Part shown: positions 36,779 to 46,850 of the stretch, piece by piece
How the letters are laid out: every line of letters begins with the position of its first letter
Position numbering within the stretch: the stretch's first letter is position 1
DNA from: Ignavibacteria bacterium
GTDB lineage: Bacteria; Bacteroidota; Ignavibacteria; Kapaibacteriales; UBA2268
Assembly: GCA_026417135.1 (NCBI GenBank)
Contig: JAOADV010000010.1
Span: 277 to 64,276 of the forward strand
Reading direction: 5' to 3'
Length of the DNA stretch: 64,000 nt
Program-made: the position numbers and the translations under genes
Notes under the pieces: model-generated
The model's input: only the letters and a program-made list of their open reading frames with translations
What the model was told of the DNA's origin: nothing
Database searches by the model: none

Positions 36779-38038
36779 TTAAATTTGGTATGCAAGACCC
36801 AATTGGTAGGCAAGCTGTTTGGTTAAGAACTTTCTTTCGAAATTACTTAGAAATTCCTCGCTTGGCGACGGCAATGCGTCAATTTGCCAAAGGTGGTAAA
36901 ATGTATTTAATGCTTTTTGAATTCCAACAACATCCCGAGGGTCGACTGCGATAGCAGCATTCGACTGAATAGCAAGTGTTTTCATATGACCATCGGGGGC
37001 ACAAATCAATATGGGTTTACGAGCTCCGAAATATTCGTACAATTTGCCGGGCGAGCGCACATTATCTTCGAATGTTAACCAAAGTAAATTCGACATCTTT
37101 AACAACCTTATCACTTCGCTATGTGGCTGGTAGCCGAATAACTTCACATTTCCTTCCAAATCATATTTTTTTATGTAACGAATGTGAGATTTTCTCATTA
37201 TTCCAATAAACCAAGCCTCTTTTTCAATTCCATCTTTTTTGCTTCGGACAAAATTGGAAAAAGCTTTCAGAAAATATTTTGGATTTCTATTATCTTGAAA
37301 AAGCCCGGAGTGTGCAACAACAAATTTTTTTGGAATCGGCTTAACATTATGAAAATGCTGAAAATCAATTTCGTCAAAACCGTGTGGTATTATTGTAATC
37401 TCATCGTTGCGTAAAAATGGATACTTGGACAAAAGAACCTCCTTACAACCTCGATAAGTAACAATAATACGGCTGGCTTTTTTCAAAATCTTTTCCTCCA
37501 GCTTTCGCGCATAATTTTTATGCAAAAAAGTAGGATAAAAATGATAGGGATTATCGACCCAAATGTCCCGATAATCTACAACGAAAGGAATTTTAAATTT
37601 TTCAGATAAATCATAAGCTATTAGAAAATCAGTAAAGGGCGGAGCAGTGGCAAATATCACATCGATTTTATTTTCTTTCAATATTTTCTCTCCTAATTCG
37701 ATTGCTTTCCGTTTCCAGAAAATTTTACTATCGGGTTGAAGAAAAAAACTTAGAAAAAAACGCCCAAAGTTCTGAAAGATATAATTCGACGGGAAAGAAC
37801 GCACTTTCAATTTAGATTCGTTAATTTTCCCAGTTCGGTAAATCCTTACGCCATCCGAAGGAATCTCTTTCATAAGCTCCTTATCGAAAGCATAATATTT
37901 ATTTGTCGCCGAAGTCAAAACAAATGGCGACCAATTGTATTCTGGCAAATATTTTACAAATTTCATAATCCTTTGAACCCCGCTCAAACCCATTGGGGGA
38001 AAGTAATATGAGATAATCAGAACATTATTTGTGTCCAT
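36779..38038 (-). CDS. Glycosyltransferase family 4 protein
   Basis: A 419-residue GT-B fold glycosyltransferase. The N-terminal domain begins ISYYFPPMGLSGVQRIMKFVKYL, the usual acceptor-side motif. The C-terminal half has FVVAHSGLFQDNRNPKYFLKAF, VKLFGYQPHSEVIRLLKMSNLLWL and the donor-binding region SPGKLYEYFGARKPIL with the conserved Glu. It probably acts in surface polysaccharide or lipopolysaccharide synthesis; sugar and acceptor unknown. The ATG at 38038 is taken over a TTG four codons upstream. It is the last gene of guaB-peptidase-glycosyltransferase. Confidence 0.9.
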   Translation of the reverse strand: MDTNNVLIISYYFPPMGLSGVQRIMKFVKYLPEYNWSPFVLTSATNKYYAFDKELMKEIPSDGVRIYRTGKINESKLKVRSFPSNYIFQNFGRFFLSFFLQPDSKIFWKRKAIELGEKILKENKIDVIFATAPPFTDFLIAYDLSEKFKIPFVVDYRDIWVDNPYHFYPTFLHKNYARKLEEKILKKASRIIVTYRGCKEVLLSKYPFLRNDEITIIPHGFDEIDFQHFHNVKPIPKKFVVAHSGLFQDNRNPKYFLKAFSNFVRSKKDGIEKEAWFIGIMRKSHIRYIKKYDLEGNVKLFGYQPHSEVIRLLKMSNLLWLTFEDNVRSPGKLYEYFGARKPILICAPDGHMKTLAIQSNAAIAVDPRDVVGIQKALNTFYHLWQIDALPSPSEEFLSNFERKFLTKQLAYQLGLAYQI

Positions 38039-38068
38039 CAACTCAATCAACCAAAGTTATTATTGAAA

Positions 38069-39217
38069 TTAAACAACTGGGAACTCGGTTGGAGCATTCG
38101 TAAGTTTTTTAGCTCCGTCTTTTGTAACATATACATCGTCTTCAAGTCGAAGACCGTATTTGTTAGGCAAATAAATGCCCGGTTCGATAGCAACGACGCA
38201 TCCTTCTACTATAAATTGGTCATCTTTTCTAAATGTAATTAAAGGTAATTCGTGCGGGACAATACCAATACCGTGACCCAATGAATGCTGAAAATTTTCG
38301 CCATATCCCTTTTTCTTAATTAGCGACCTTGCAGCTTCGTCGACAAATTTACCATTAACGAGTGGTTTAATCTTTTCGATAGCCCTTTCTTTTGCTTCCA
38401 GTAGAATTTGATAAATATTGTATTGTTCTTTCGTAAACTTCCCTACTGCAAAAACTCTCGATATATCACTTACAAAACCATTGACGATGCAACCAAAATC
38501 CAAAGTAACTACATCCCCGTTTTTAATAGGCTTTGTCGAAGGATTGCCGTGCGGCAAAGAGCTTCTTTTACCACTTACAACAATGGTTGGGAAAGGCTCG
38601 CCTTCGGAACCTAACTTTCTTGCTTGATAAACAACTTCTGCGGCAAGTTCTTTTTCGGTCATCCCAACTTTGAAAAGTTTTAAAACCTCGGCGAAAACTT
38701 TTTCACTCATCTCGCAAGCTTTTCGAATATGGCTCAATTCCTCCGAGGACTTAGAAATTGTATATGGTTCGACCACAGCTTCGGCAGGTTTAAATTTCAC
38801 GGGCCTTATTATATTTCGTATATTGATAACTTCTTGATAGCTCACCCTATCGGCTTCAAAGCCTATTGTAGAAATACCACTAAACAACTTCTTTTGTATA
38901 CAATAATTCCAAATGTCACGTGTTATGTGTATTTCCAAGTTAGGTAAATTATAAAGCTCCGTTTGTACTTGTTCTTCATACCTATCATCGGTAAAAAACC
39001 AAATCTTATCGTGAAAAATAAAAAGCGACGCAGAAGACCCCGAAAAGTTGGTCAGATAGCGAATATTTGGCAAATAATTAACAAAAAGACCATCGGCTTT
39101 CATTTCTTGAATACGAAAACGAACTTGAACCAAACGTTGCTCAATTTTCTCGGGGTAGCTTCTCGCAACTTGTTCAGATACAGTCGAGCTAGAAGCCAAA
39201 GAAAAGTTTCTTCCCAT
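38069..39217 (-). CDS. M24B metallopeptidase (Xaa-Pro aminopeptidase/dipeptidase type)
   Basis: A 382-residue peptidase with a creatinase-like N-terminal domain (LPNIRYLTNFSGSSASLFI) and a pita-bread catalytic domain. The five metal ligands are visible: Asp in VTLDFGCI, Asp in FVSDISRVF, His in HSLGHGIG, Glu in AIEPGIYLP and Glu in RLEDDVYVT. It removes or cleaves residues next to proline in peptides; aminopeptidase and dipeptidase activity cannot be told apart here. It sits 21 bases after guaB and 30 bases before a glycosyltransferase. Confidence 0.93.
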   Translation of the reverse strand: MGRNFSLASSSTVSEQVARSYPEKIEQRLVQVRFRIQEMKADGLFVNYLPNIRYLTNFSGSSASLFIFHDKIWFFTDDRYEEQVQTELYNLPNLEIHITRDIWNYCIQKKLFSGISTIGFEADRVSYQEVINIRNIIRPVKFKPAEAVVEPYTISKSSEELSHIRKACEMSEKVFAEVLKLFKVGMTEKELAAEVVYQARKLGSEGEPFPTIVVSGKRSSLPHGNPSTKPIKNGDVVTLDFGCIVNGFVSDISRVFAVGKFTKEQYNIYQILLEAKERAIEKIKPLVNGKFVDEAARSLIKKKGYGENFQHSLGHGIGIVPHELPLITFRKDDQFIVEGCVVAIEPGIYLPNKYGLRLEDDVYVTKDGAKKLTNAPTEFPVV

Positions 39218-39238
39218 AATACACCTATTCTCAAAAGG

Positions 39239-40711
39239 TTATTTAACAAAATAATTTGGGGATTCCTTTGTTATACTTACATTGTGAGGATGAGATTCGC
39301 GCAATCCAGCTTCGGTTATCCTTATAAACTTGCCATATTTCTTTAATTCCTCTAAATTTCTACAACCACAATATCCGAGCGCAGCACGCAAACCGCCAAT
39401 GATTTGATAAATTGTTTCCGACACATTGCCTTTATATGGGACTCTACCTTCAATTCCTTCGGGTACAAGTTTAGTAATCTCATCTTCGACATCTTGAAAA
39501 TATCTATCTGCCGAACCTTTTTTCATTGCTTCGAGAGAACCCATTCCACGATAAACTTTATATGAGCGACCTTCGTAAAGTATCTTCTCGCCCGGGCTCT
39601 CCTCGTGCCCAGCAAGAAGGTTACCTATCATAACAGAATCAGCTCCCGCTGCAATTGCTTTTGCAACATCTCCAGTTTGTTTAATTCCACCATCGGCAAT
39701 GACTGGTATCCCAGCTGGTATGGTAACTTTTGTAACATTGAATATTGCCGTCAACTGAGGTATCCCAACTCCAGCAATAACTCTCGTTGTACAAATCGAG
39801 CCTGGTCCAATACCAACTTTAATGCCATCGACATTTGCTTTGATTAAATCCAAAGCAGCCTCGGTAGTTGCAATGTTACCAGCAATCAATTGAATTTCGG
39901 GGAATTTAGACTTTATTCGTTTAATCATTTCCAAAACGCCTTTCGAATGTGCGTGTGCAGTATCGATAAACACTGCATCCACGCCAACTTTTTTTAATTC
40001 CTCGACCCGTTCCAAAGTTTCGGCCCCAACCCCGACAGCAGCAGCAACACGCAATCTCCCTAATTCATCCTTGCAAGCATTAGGATACATCTTCTTCTTT
40101 TGAATATCTTTGAAGGTAATTAAACCCCGAAGTTTAAAATCTGAATCGACTACCGGAAGCTTTTCAATCTTTTTCTCTTGTAGAATTTCCTCAGCCTTTT
40201 CGAGAGTAGTCCCAACTGGAACGGTAATTAAATTTTCCTTGGTCATTACATCTTCAATTTTGCTGTCGAGTGTGGGATTAAATCTTAGGTCGCGATTGGT
40301 AACTATTCCAATTAACTTAAAATTTTCATCGACTATTGGTATGCCAGAGATATGAAATTTTGCCATCAACTCCAACGCATCCAAAATTGTATTTTCTGGT
40401 CCAAGAGTTATTGGATTCAAAATCATCCCACTTTCGGAACGCTTCACTCTATCGACTTGGCTTGCCTGTGTATCGATAGTTAAATTTTTATGAATTACCC
40501 CCATCCCACCTTCACGCGCCATAGCAATTGCCATAGCCGATTCGGTAACTGTATCCATCGCAGCGCTGAGTATAGGAATATTTAATGAAATTGAATTTGT
40601 CAGCCTTGTTGCCAAATTCGTTTCTCGAGGCAATACTTCCGAATATCTGGGTATTAGAAGAACATCATCGTAAGTTAAGCCTTCACATTCTATCTTATTC
40701 TCTATACACAT
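39239..40711 (-). CDS. guaB: Inosine-5'-monophosphate dehydrogenase
   Basis: A 490-residue enzyme making XMP from IMP, the first committed step of GMP synthesis. [18 protein letters not shown] opens the TIM barrel, two CBS domains are inserted at about residues 95-210, and the catalytic loop [18 protein letters not shown] contains the active Cys. The flap with [10 protein letters not shown] and the C-terminal end [11 protein letters not shown] are normal. A purine-rich site precedes the ATG. It is the first gene of a three-gene unit. Confidence 0.98.
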   Translation of the reverse strand: MCIENKIECEGLTYDDVLLIPRYSEVLPRETNLATRLTNSISLNIPILSAAMDTVTESAMAIAMAREGGMGVIHKNLTIDTQASQVDRVKRSESGMILNPITLGPENTILDALELMAKFHISGIPIVDENFKLIGIVTNRDLRFNPTLDSKIEDVMTKENLITVPVGTTLEKAEEILQEKKIEKLPVVDSDFKLRGLITFKDIQKKKMYPNACKDELGRLRVAAAVGVGAETLERVEELKKVGVDAVFIDTAHAHSKGVLEMIKRIKSKFPEIQLIAGNIATTEAALDLIKANVDGIKVGIGPGSICTTRVIAGVGIPQLTAIFNVTKVTIPAGIPVIADGGIKQTGDVAKAIAAGADSVMIGNLLAGHEESPGEKILYEGRSYKVYRGMGSLEAMKKGSADRYFQDVEDEITKLVPEGIEGRVPYKGNVSETIYQIIGGLRAALGYCGCRNLEELKKYGKFIRITEAGLRESHPHNVSITKESPNYFVK

Positions 40712-41069
40712 TCTCGCTCTTTTGTTAAAAAATTTTTACAAAAATAAAAAAATTGCCACAGATAATTGCTAACAACATTATCGGCTGAACAATATTAATC
40801 TCGATAAGAATTGCTATTTAGATTTTTTGATTGAGAGTTTTGATTTTTGAAATACATCAATTAAAATCGTAGGTTAGGTTAATAATCTGTTGAAATATAC
40901 TTTATTTGGTAAGCAAATCAACCGTGATTTTGAATACAAATTTCTCTTAAACTTTCTTAAATTCATTGCTTTGTTAGCTCCGAAACAACGGATTTTGTTT
41001 TCAAAATAATTATTTTTAGATAAATTCTTATATCGTGTTTTCTTCAATTAAATGCTTTCAATTCATAAT
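40712..41069. other. Intergenic region upstream of guaB
   Basis: About 360 AT-rich bases between two minus-strand genes. It should carry the guaB promoter, but I could not pick one out. No purine riboswitch-like structure, terminator or repeat was recognised. Confidence 0.5.
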
Positions 41070-42089
41070 TCATTTTTTTAACTTATCGATTAGTTCATTG
41101 ATTGCATAAATAATTTGCTCGGGTTGAATTTCTTCCATACATCGAAAATGTTTTTTAGGACACTTTGGTTTACCAAAATGGGTGCAAGGTCGACACTCGA
41201 TGTTGTTGAGCTCAACAATTGAATATGGAACACGAAAAGGCACAAAACCAAAATGTGGGACTGTCGAACCGAAAATCTCGACAACTGGAACTTGCCTTGC
41301 CGATGCAATATGAACAGCAGCGCTATCGTTCGAAATTAATATTTGGCAAGAGTCCAACAACTCAGAGCTTTCTAAAATCGACAACTTACCAATAAAATTC
41401 TGAACATTTTTTCCATTCTTATACAAAATTGAATTCAACCAAGAATCGGACTTTCCACCAATTAAAACGATTTCTGCATCAAAATTAGAATTGATCAACT
41501 CAATTAATTGATTGACTTTATTAATTGGAAGGCGTTTCGTAAAATGTTTAGCCCCGGGTGCAAGAGCTATCCTTTCAATTTTGGTTAAGTTTAAATCCTT
41601 CCTATAAGGCATATATTCATCGACATCTTTGCTTGTCCAAATTTCCAAACCAAGCCCATCGTCAAAATCTTGTAAGTCTGGGAAAGTATCTCTATACAAT
41701 ATTGGTATTGGAAGAATTTCCTTTATTTTCGTTTTAAAGTAAACAAGCTTGAACTTGTAAATCCTTCTTTTGTTGAAAAAAAAATACCGACTACCTTTGC
41801 CTGCTCCAAAAAGCTTGCTCCTTAAATTATTCTGCAAATCGATGATAACATCATAGTGATAGGGATAATTGATCGAAAAGGTTTGTAGCAAGTGCCAAAA
41901 AAATGATTTGGACTTGTCGTATATTAAAACTTTATCGATTCTTTTGTTCAAAGCAAGAACTTCTTGATATTCAGAACCAACTAAGAAATCAATTCGAGAG
42001 TCTGGAAATTTTTTCCTCAATAATCTTACAAGATAAGTCGATAGTATAACATCACCCAGCGACGAAATGCGGATAACTAAAAATTTCAT
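41070..42089 (-). CDS. Glycosyltransferase family 9 (heptosyltransferase-like)
   Basis: A 339-residue GT9 enzyme of the lipopolysaccharide heptosyltransferase type. The start at 42089 (MKFLVIRISSLGDVILSTYLVRLL) is the classic family opening, and the 33 codons upstream in the frame are rejected. The C-terminal donor domain has LAPGAKHFTKRLP, ISNDSAAVHIASARQVPVVEIFG and a cysteine-containing tail (CRPCTHFGKPKC). It probably adds a heptose or other sugar to the LPS core. It is divergent from the STAS gene, with 61 bases between. Confidence 0.92.
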   Translation of the reverse strand: MKFLVIRISSLGDVILSTYLVRLLRKKFPDSRIDFLVGSEYQEVLALNKRIDKVLIYDKSKSFFWHLLQTFSINYPYHYDVIIDLQNNLRSKLFGAGKGSRYFFFNKRRIYKFKLVYFKTKIKEILPIPILYRDTFPDLQDFDDGLGLEIWTSKDVDEYMPYRKDLNLTKIERIALAPGAKHFTKRLPINKVNQLIELINSNFDAEIVLIGGKSDSWLNSILYKNGKNVQNFIGKLSILESSELLDSCQILISNDSAAVHIASARQVPVVEIFGSTVPHFGFVPFRVPYSIVELNNIECRPCTHFGKPKCPKKHFRCMEEIQPEQIIYAINELIDKLKK

Positions 42090-42150
42090 CGAAATCACAC
42101 TTAAAGATAAAATTACTAAATTAGTATTTGTAAAAATATTGGAAAATCTT

Positions 42151-42495
42151 ATGAATTTGGTAATCGAGAACAGAGATGGAATAACCATTGTAGAAATTAA
42201 AGAACGAAGATTGCTTTCGGAGGTAACATCAAAATTAAAAGCTAAATTGTTGATAGAGGCTCAACCAGATATTAATGCGCTCCTAATCGATATTAGCCAA
42301 GTTGAAACCATCGACAGCTCTGGATTTGGAGCTTTTCTTCTTGCTCAAAGGCAACTAAGGGAACACAACATCCCAGTTTTTATTGTTGGGGCTTCTCCTT
42401 CGATTTATAATATGTTCGAAATTTTGAGCTTGGTCGACACATTTTCTTTTGCAGAAACAATCGACGACGCAATCAAAGCGATAAAAACTACTTAA
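42151..42495 (+). CDS. STAS-domain protein (anti-sigma factor antagonist-like)
   Basis: A 115-residue single STAS domain. [27 protein letters not shown] contains the conserved DSSG, with the serine that anti-sigma kinases phosphorylate in SpoIIAA-type proteins. The start at 42151 ([10 protein letters not shown]) is chosen because family members begin there. No partner kinase or sigma factor gene is adjacent, so the regulated target is unknown. Its stop overlaps the end of the convergent nuoC gene by eight bases. Confidence 0.87.
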   Translation: MNLVIENRDGITIVEIKERRLLSEVTSKLKAKLLIEAQPDINALLIDISQVETIDSSGFGAFLLAQRQLREHNIPVFIVGASPSIYNMFEILSLVDTFSFAETIDDAIKAIKTT

Positions 42496-43024
42496 TTTCA
42501 CCATCCCTTTCAGGATAGGGTGGCAAAGGTAACGACCCGGGAATTCCCATCAAAGGAAAATCTTTTCGAAGAGGGAAGTAAGGTTCGCCAGTTTCTGGGT
42601 CGAAATAATCTTCGGGCATATAAAATCTCCTCAAATCTGGATGTCCTTCGAAAATAATACCATACATATCGTAGGTTTCCCTTTCATACCAATTCGCACT
42701 TTCCCAAACTTCAACGACTGATGGACAGACGGGCCTTTCATTATCTGGTAAAGAAACTTTTACACGAAGACGAACTTTGTTCCTATTTGACCATAAGAAA
42801 TAAACTACTTCGAATCTGTTTTGCTTTTTATCTAACCAATCGATAGCAGTAATATCCACCAACATATCGAAACTGGTTTCGGGATTATCTCGCAATTCGT
42901 ACATAATATCCAAAAGGTTTTCGATTGGGACAACCAAAGTAAATTGATTGCGAAATTCAATTAGTTCATAATTTGGAACTATAGCTTTAATAATACTTTC
43001 GACTGCCCTAATTAAAACTTTCAT
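42488..43024 (-). CDS. nuoC: NADH-quinone oxidoreductase subunit C
   Basis: A 178-residue peripheral-arm subunit of respiratory complex I, equivalent to the 30 kDa subunit. The signature [22 protein letters not shown] and [12 protein letters not shown] are intact. DITAIDW and [10 protein letters not shown] match the upstream domain. No other nuo genes are in the window; it is the last gene of a mixed unit after a DUF5683 protein, 21 bases away. It presumably works with nuo subunits encoded elsewhere. An AAAGG site lies upstream. The 3' end overlaps the convergent STAS gene. Confidence 0.94.
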   Translation of the reverse strand: MKVLIRAVESIIKAIVPNYELIEFRNQFTLVVPIENLLDIMYELRDNPETSFDMLVDITAIDWLDKKQNRFEVVYFLWSNRNKVRLRVKVSLPDNERPVCPSVVEVWESANWYERETYDMYGIIFEGHPDLRRFYMPEDYFDPETGEPYFPLRKDFPLMGIPGSLPLPPYPERDGEIK

Positions 43025-43045
43025 AAGTTAAACTACCTTTTAAAT

Positions 43046-43570
43046 TTATTTAAAACAATAAATTGAAAAGTCGAACCTAATTCCGATGCAAGTCGGAACA
43101 ATCCTCATTACAATGTCATCGGTTACATTGAAGTTGAAAAGGTGAGAATTGACATAAGAATCGAGCATAGACAAAGCATACACTCCACAAAGGAAAAATA
43201 GACTGATGTCGCGGTTATCTAATGAATTTTCTCGTTTAATCTTCAAAATATGTAAATTTGGGTCGCTTGGATTTAATTTTTTTAACTCTTCCATTCTTCG
43301 GGAATAATCAAGAAAATCTTTATGATGCTTGTAAACGTAATAGTACATAATTACAGCACCACCTAAAAAAATAGGGGCTTTCCAGTACTGTTCAACGTAA
43401 ACTTGTCCCCATCCAGGCAAAACTAATGAACGCAAAACAGCTCCTAATGGCGACTTTTTCTTCATTAAACCTAAAGAATCCAAAATTTCGGTCTCTGTTG
43501 CCGACGAAATTTGTGTGTTTTGCAAAAAAAACAACAAACAGAAGACAAGTGTAGCAACTCTTAGAATCAT
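43046..43570 (-). CDS. DUF5683 family membrane protein
   Basis: A 174-residue protein with an N-terminal signal peptide or anchor and two or three hydrophobic segments. KSPLGAVLRSLVLPGWGQVYVEQYWKAPIFLGGA is the DUF5683 motif (PGxGQ...YWKxP), and the C-terminal LSMLDSYVNSHLFNFNV is the family's end motif. Function is unknown. Its ATG shares one base with the ridA stop (TAATG). Confidence 0.85.
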   Translation of the reverse strand: MILRVATLVFCLLFFLQNTQISSATETEILDSLGLMKKKSPLGAVLRSLVLPGWGQVYVEQYWKAPIFLGGAVIMYYYVYKHHKDFLDYSRRMEELKKLNPSDPNLHILKIKRENSLDNRDISLFFLCGVYALSMLDSYVNSHLFNFNVTDDIVMRIVPTCIGIRFDFSIYCFK

Positions 43571-43947
43571 TATAAAACTGCAATTGCCTCGATTTCTATA
43601 AGCGCATCTTTTGGCAAACGAACAACTTGATAAGTGGCGCGTGCGGGACGACTTTCCCCGAAGAACTCATTATAAACTTCGTTCATTGCAGGAAAATGAC
43701 TTATGTCGGTCAATAGAACAGTTGTTTTTACAACATTTTCGAGAGTAGCACCAACACTTTCCAGAATAGATTTAATATTCAAAATAACTTGGCGAGTTTG
43801 CGTGCGAATATCATCCCCAACTATAGCCCCGTCGACAGAAAGAGGTATTTGACCCGAAATAAACATAAATTTACCTTCTGCAAGAACTGCTTGGGAATAA
43901 GGTCCGATGGGTTGTGGGGCATTTGGTGTCGATATAAATTCCTTCAT
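43570..43947 (-). CDS. ridA: RidA family reactive intermediate deaminase
   Basis: A 125-residue YjgF/RidA protein, which hydrolyses reactive enamine/imine products of PLP enzymes such as threonine dehydratase. PIGPYSQAV at the N-terminus, the active arginine in [10 protein letters not shown] and the C-terminal [10 protein letters not shown] are all present. A GAGGA site precedes the ATG. It follows the ROK gene by seven bases. Proximity to the PLP-dependent GcvPA is suggestive but not proof of a link. Confidence 0.96.
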   Translation of the reverse strand: MKEFISTPNAPQPIGPYSQAVLAEGKFMFISGQIPLSVDGAIVGDDIRTQTRQVILNIKSILESVGATLENVVKTTVLLTDISHFPAMNEVYNEFFGESRPARATYQVVRLPKDALIEIEAIAVL

Positions 43948-43954
43948 ACATTCC

Positions 43955-44950
43955 TCAATTTATTTTTTCATAATCCCGAGCCAAAAGGGCAGCTCCGATA
44001 AAACCAGAATCTTTCGTAAAAGTTGCGCGGATTACTTTTACATTTTCGGCAATGTGAGGCAAGGCTCTCTCCTTAATCGTCTTGATTGCAGATTCTAAAA
44101 GTAAGTTCGGGGCAAGAGAAACTCCTCCCCCAACAACAGCTTTACTAATATCGAAAAGATTCATAACCGTTGTTAATCCTAACCCAAGAATATGTCCAAC
44201 ATATGAAAGGATTTCTACTGCAGTTTCATCCCCCTTTTCAACAGCGTCTGAAATAAAGTAAGGGTCGGTCTTTTCGTAGGTATGCAATAAAGATTCTGGT
44301 CTATCTTTAATAAATTTTTTTGCAAACACAGTGATTTGTTCTTTGCCAAGATATTCTTCGAGTACACCAGTTCTGTAAGTTTTCTTCGAATTCAATGGTT
44401 CGAAAGGATTATAAATAATATGCCCAAACTCGCCAGCAGCATTATTTTCCCCACGATATAACCGCCTATTTATCACAACAGCACCACCTACCCCTGTCCC
44501 AAGAGTAACATAGATGAAACTATCGAATTCTTTGCCCGAACCAATTTGCATTTCTGCATAAGCTGCAGCATTAGCATCATTATCGACAGCAATAGGCAGA
44601 GAGAATACATTATTCAAAAACTTACCTAAAGGAACATCAACCCATTCGGGAAGGTTTGGAGCTAGTTTTACATTTCCGTCCAAAGAAACAATTCCTGGAA
44701 CACCAACGCCAATTGCCTTTATTCTCGGATACTTGTCTTGAAGATTTAAAATTAATCTTTTTAAAGTAGTAAGCATATAATCCAAACCTTTCGAGGCGTT
44801 TGTCGATTGTGAATGCTGGTAGATAACAGCTCCCGAACTATTTACAATCCCATACTTTAAATTGGAAGCACCAATGTCAATTCCCAAATACACCTCGTCG
44901 TCGAAGAAAACATCCTGAGATTCTGCTTCCTTTTTTCTTTTGATAGGCAT
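43955..44950 (-). CDS. ROK-family sugar kinase without the zinc-finger cysteines
   Basis: A 331-residue ROK protein. The ATP phosphate loop [14 protein letters not shown] (residues 23-36), the catalytic Asp125 in [21 protein letters not shown] and EFGHIIYN (His177) fit a glucokinase or related sugar kinase. The usual CxCGxxGCxE zinc motif that follows the His is replaced by a cysteine-free stretch ending in LEEYLG (about residues 183-202). No helix-turn-helix domain is fused, so it is an enzyme type and not a repressor. The substrate is not certain. Confidence 0.88.
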   Translation of the reverse strand: MPIKRKKEAESQDVFFDDEVYLGIDIGASNLKYGIVNSSGAVIYQHSQSTNASKGLDYMLTTLKRLILNLQDKYPRIKAIGVGVPGIVSLDGNVKLAPNLPEWVDVPLGKFLNNVFSLPIAVDNDANAAAYAEMQIGSGKEFDSFIYVTLGTGVGGAVVINRRLYRGENNAAGEFGHIIYNPFEPLNSKKTYRTGVLEEYLGKEQITVFAKKFIKDRPESLLHTYEKTDPYFISDAVEKGDETAVEILSYVGHILGLGLTTVMNLFDISKAVVGGGVSLAPNLLLESAIKTIKERALPHIAENVKVIRATFTKDSGFIGAALLARDYEKIN

Positions 44951-44963
44951 AAGATATTTCCCT

Positions 44964-45227
44964 TTACTTTACAAGACCAAAATTTTCTCTTGCCAACTTT
45001 TCTATATACAAAGTATCGTTTTCTAAAACTCGAATAAGCCTATACAATGAATCTTGTTTCTCTATTTCTACAAATATTTTCAGAAGAAGTTCCTTTTTTT
45101 CTCTCTCTAATTTCCACCTTTTTAAATAGCCGAAATCGGAGAAAAATAAATTATAAATAAGAAAAAGAAAAAATGTAATCAAAAGCAAATAACGATAACT
45201 TCTTTTAATTATTTGAAAATTAATCAT
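44964..45227 (-). CDS. FtsB/DivIC-family septum formation initiator
   Basis: An 87-residue bitopic protein: a short cytoplasmic N-terminus, one transmembrane helix (about residues 12-29), a coiled coil and the end motif YIEKLARENFGLV, which is the DivIC/FtsB hallmark (E-x-x-AR-x-x-x-G). It would join FtsL and FtsQ in the divisome. It overlaps the gcvPA stop by eight bases and precedes the ROK gene by 13. Confidence 0.86.
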   Translation of the reverse strand: MINFQIIKRSYRYLLLITFFLFLIYNLFFSDFGYLKRWKLEREKKELLLKIFVEIEKQDSLYRLIRVLENDTLYIEKLARENFGLVK

Positions 45228-46572
45228 TTAACCTATTTGAAAAATAAGCTAAAAGTTCGACTAAACTATCGATTTGCTCCTGAGTTCTTTTTTCTGTCAA
45301 TGCTACTAATAAACCCGGATGAAGTTCGGGATACTTAGATGTATCGACACCGGGCAGTATACCTCTGCGTTTTCCTTCTTCAAATATTACTGCTGGGGGA
45401 ACTGGCGTTTTTATCAAAAACTCGCGAAAGAAAGGCTTGTCGTTGAAAAGAGAATAGCCCTCGATTTCCTTAACTTTTTGGGCAAGATAATGAGCCTTTT
45501 TAAAGCAAATATCAGCCAATTCTCGAATTCCTTGTTTCCCGAGTATAGTCAAATAAACAGTTGCAGCAAGCATCATAAGTCCTTGATTGGTGCAAATATT
45601 CGATGTTGCTCTTTCGCGCTTGATTTGTTGTTCGCGAGTTTGAAGTGTCAGAACAAAAGAACGATTGCCTTCCGCATCGAGCGTCATCCCAGAAAGTCTA
45701 CCCGGAATTTTTCGGATAAATTCTTGTTTCGTTGCAAAAAGGCCGAGATAAGGACCTCCAAAACTTAAGGGAATACCAAGCGATTGTCCTTCGCCTACAA
45801 CGATATCGGCATCATATTCTCCCGGAGATTTTAAAATTCCCAAAGATATAGGGTCGACAACCACAATAAGCAACGCACCGTGCTTATGTGTAATGGATTC
45901 AATAGATTCAACATCTTCTAAGTTTCCGTAAGCATTCGGATGTTGCACAACAACAGCAGTAGTTTTATCTGAAACTAAATCTTCAAGTTTATTCAAGTCG
46001 CAAGTACCGTCGGAGCTTTCGGCAGACAGAAAAGTCAAATTTCTACCAGCAACAATTGTTTTACAGACATTCAAGTAGTTCGGATTAACTGACCCAGCGA
46101 AAATAACGTTGCTTTTTCGGTTGTGTGCTTGTGCCATCAAAATAGCTTCGGCAAGTGCCGAAGCACCATCGAGCATAGAAGCATTCGAAACATCCATCCC
46201 AGTTAAATCGCAAATCATCGACTGAAACTCATAGATTGCTTGTAATGTCCCTTGGGAAACCTCAGCTTGATAGGGAGTGTAGGCTGTTTTAAATTCGGAA
46301 CGGTCGATAACCATATTCACAAGGGCTGGCACATAATGGTCGTATGCACCAAAACCCATAAAAGTAACATAATCGCTGGAACTTAAGTTCTTTTTGGAGT
46401 ATTCGTATAGCAATTTTACTGCTTCATATTCGGATATTGCTGGAAATAATTCAAACTTATCTTTAAGACGTAAACTTTCTGGTATCGAATCGAGTAAATC
46501 TTCGAATTTCTCGACCCCAATTTCCCTTAACATCGATTCTTGTTCTTCTCTTGTGTTTGGTATGTAACTCAT
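45220..46572 (-). CDS. gcvPA: Glycine dehydrogenase (decarboxylating) subunit 1
   Basis: A 450-residue subunit of the split P-protein of the glycine cleavage system, which decarboxylates glycine with PLP. SYIPNTREEQESMLREIG opens the family, with GFGAYDHYVPALV, TPYQAEVSQGTLQAIYEFQ and LDGASALAEA following. The PLP lysine is on the partner subunit GcvPB, which is not in the window. The ATG at 46572 is chosen; 21 upstream codons in the frame are hydrophobic and unlike the family. It is the first gene of the run down to nuoC. Confidence 0.95.
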   Translation of the reverse strand: MSYIPNTREEQESMLREIGVEKFEDLLDSIPESLRLKDKFELFPAISEYEAVKLLYEYSKKNLSSSDYVTFMGFGAYDHYVPALVNMVIDRSEFKTAYTPYQAEVSQGTLQAIYEFQSMICDLTGMDVSNASMLDGASALAEAILMAQAHNRKSNVIFAGSVNPNYLNVCKTIVAGRNLTFLSAESSDGTCDLNKLEDLVSDKTTAVVVQHPNAYGNLEDVESIESITHKHGALLIVVVDPISLGILKSPGEYDADIVVGEGQSLGIPLSFGGPYLGLFATKQEFIRKIPGRLSGMTLDAEGNRSFVLTLQTREQQIKRERATSNICTNQGLMMLAATVYLTILGKQGIRELADICFKKAHYLAQKVKEIEGYSLFNDKPFFREFLIKTPVPPAVIFEEGKRRGILPGVDTSKYPELHPGLLVALTEKRTQEQIDSLVELLAYFSNRLND

Positions 46573-46850
46573 AGTAGTAAAATAAAATTTAACAAAGAAA
46601 AAAATGCAAATTATTACTTTTAACTTGCTTAACAAAAGGGAAAAACATATCCGTATCGCTTGGAGTAAAAAAGCAATGAAATTTACAATGCAAAAAATAT
46701 TAAAAGACTTTACAGGTTTACTTCATCGTTGAAAGCAACAATTCTAATTGGAAGTGCTCCTGTTGAATTGTTGAACAATAACCTTAGAAACAAACCAAAT
46801 AGATGTGGAAGATATTACTGAATGAAACTTTTAAAGATTTATTTTATGAA

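Noticed and set aside
45319-45768. 149-codon plus-strand frame opposite gcvPA
   Set aside because: Shadow frame in an unambiguous gcvPA coding region.
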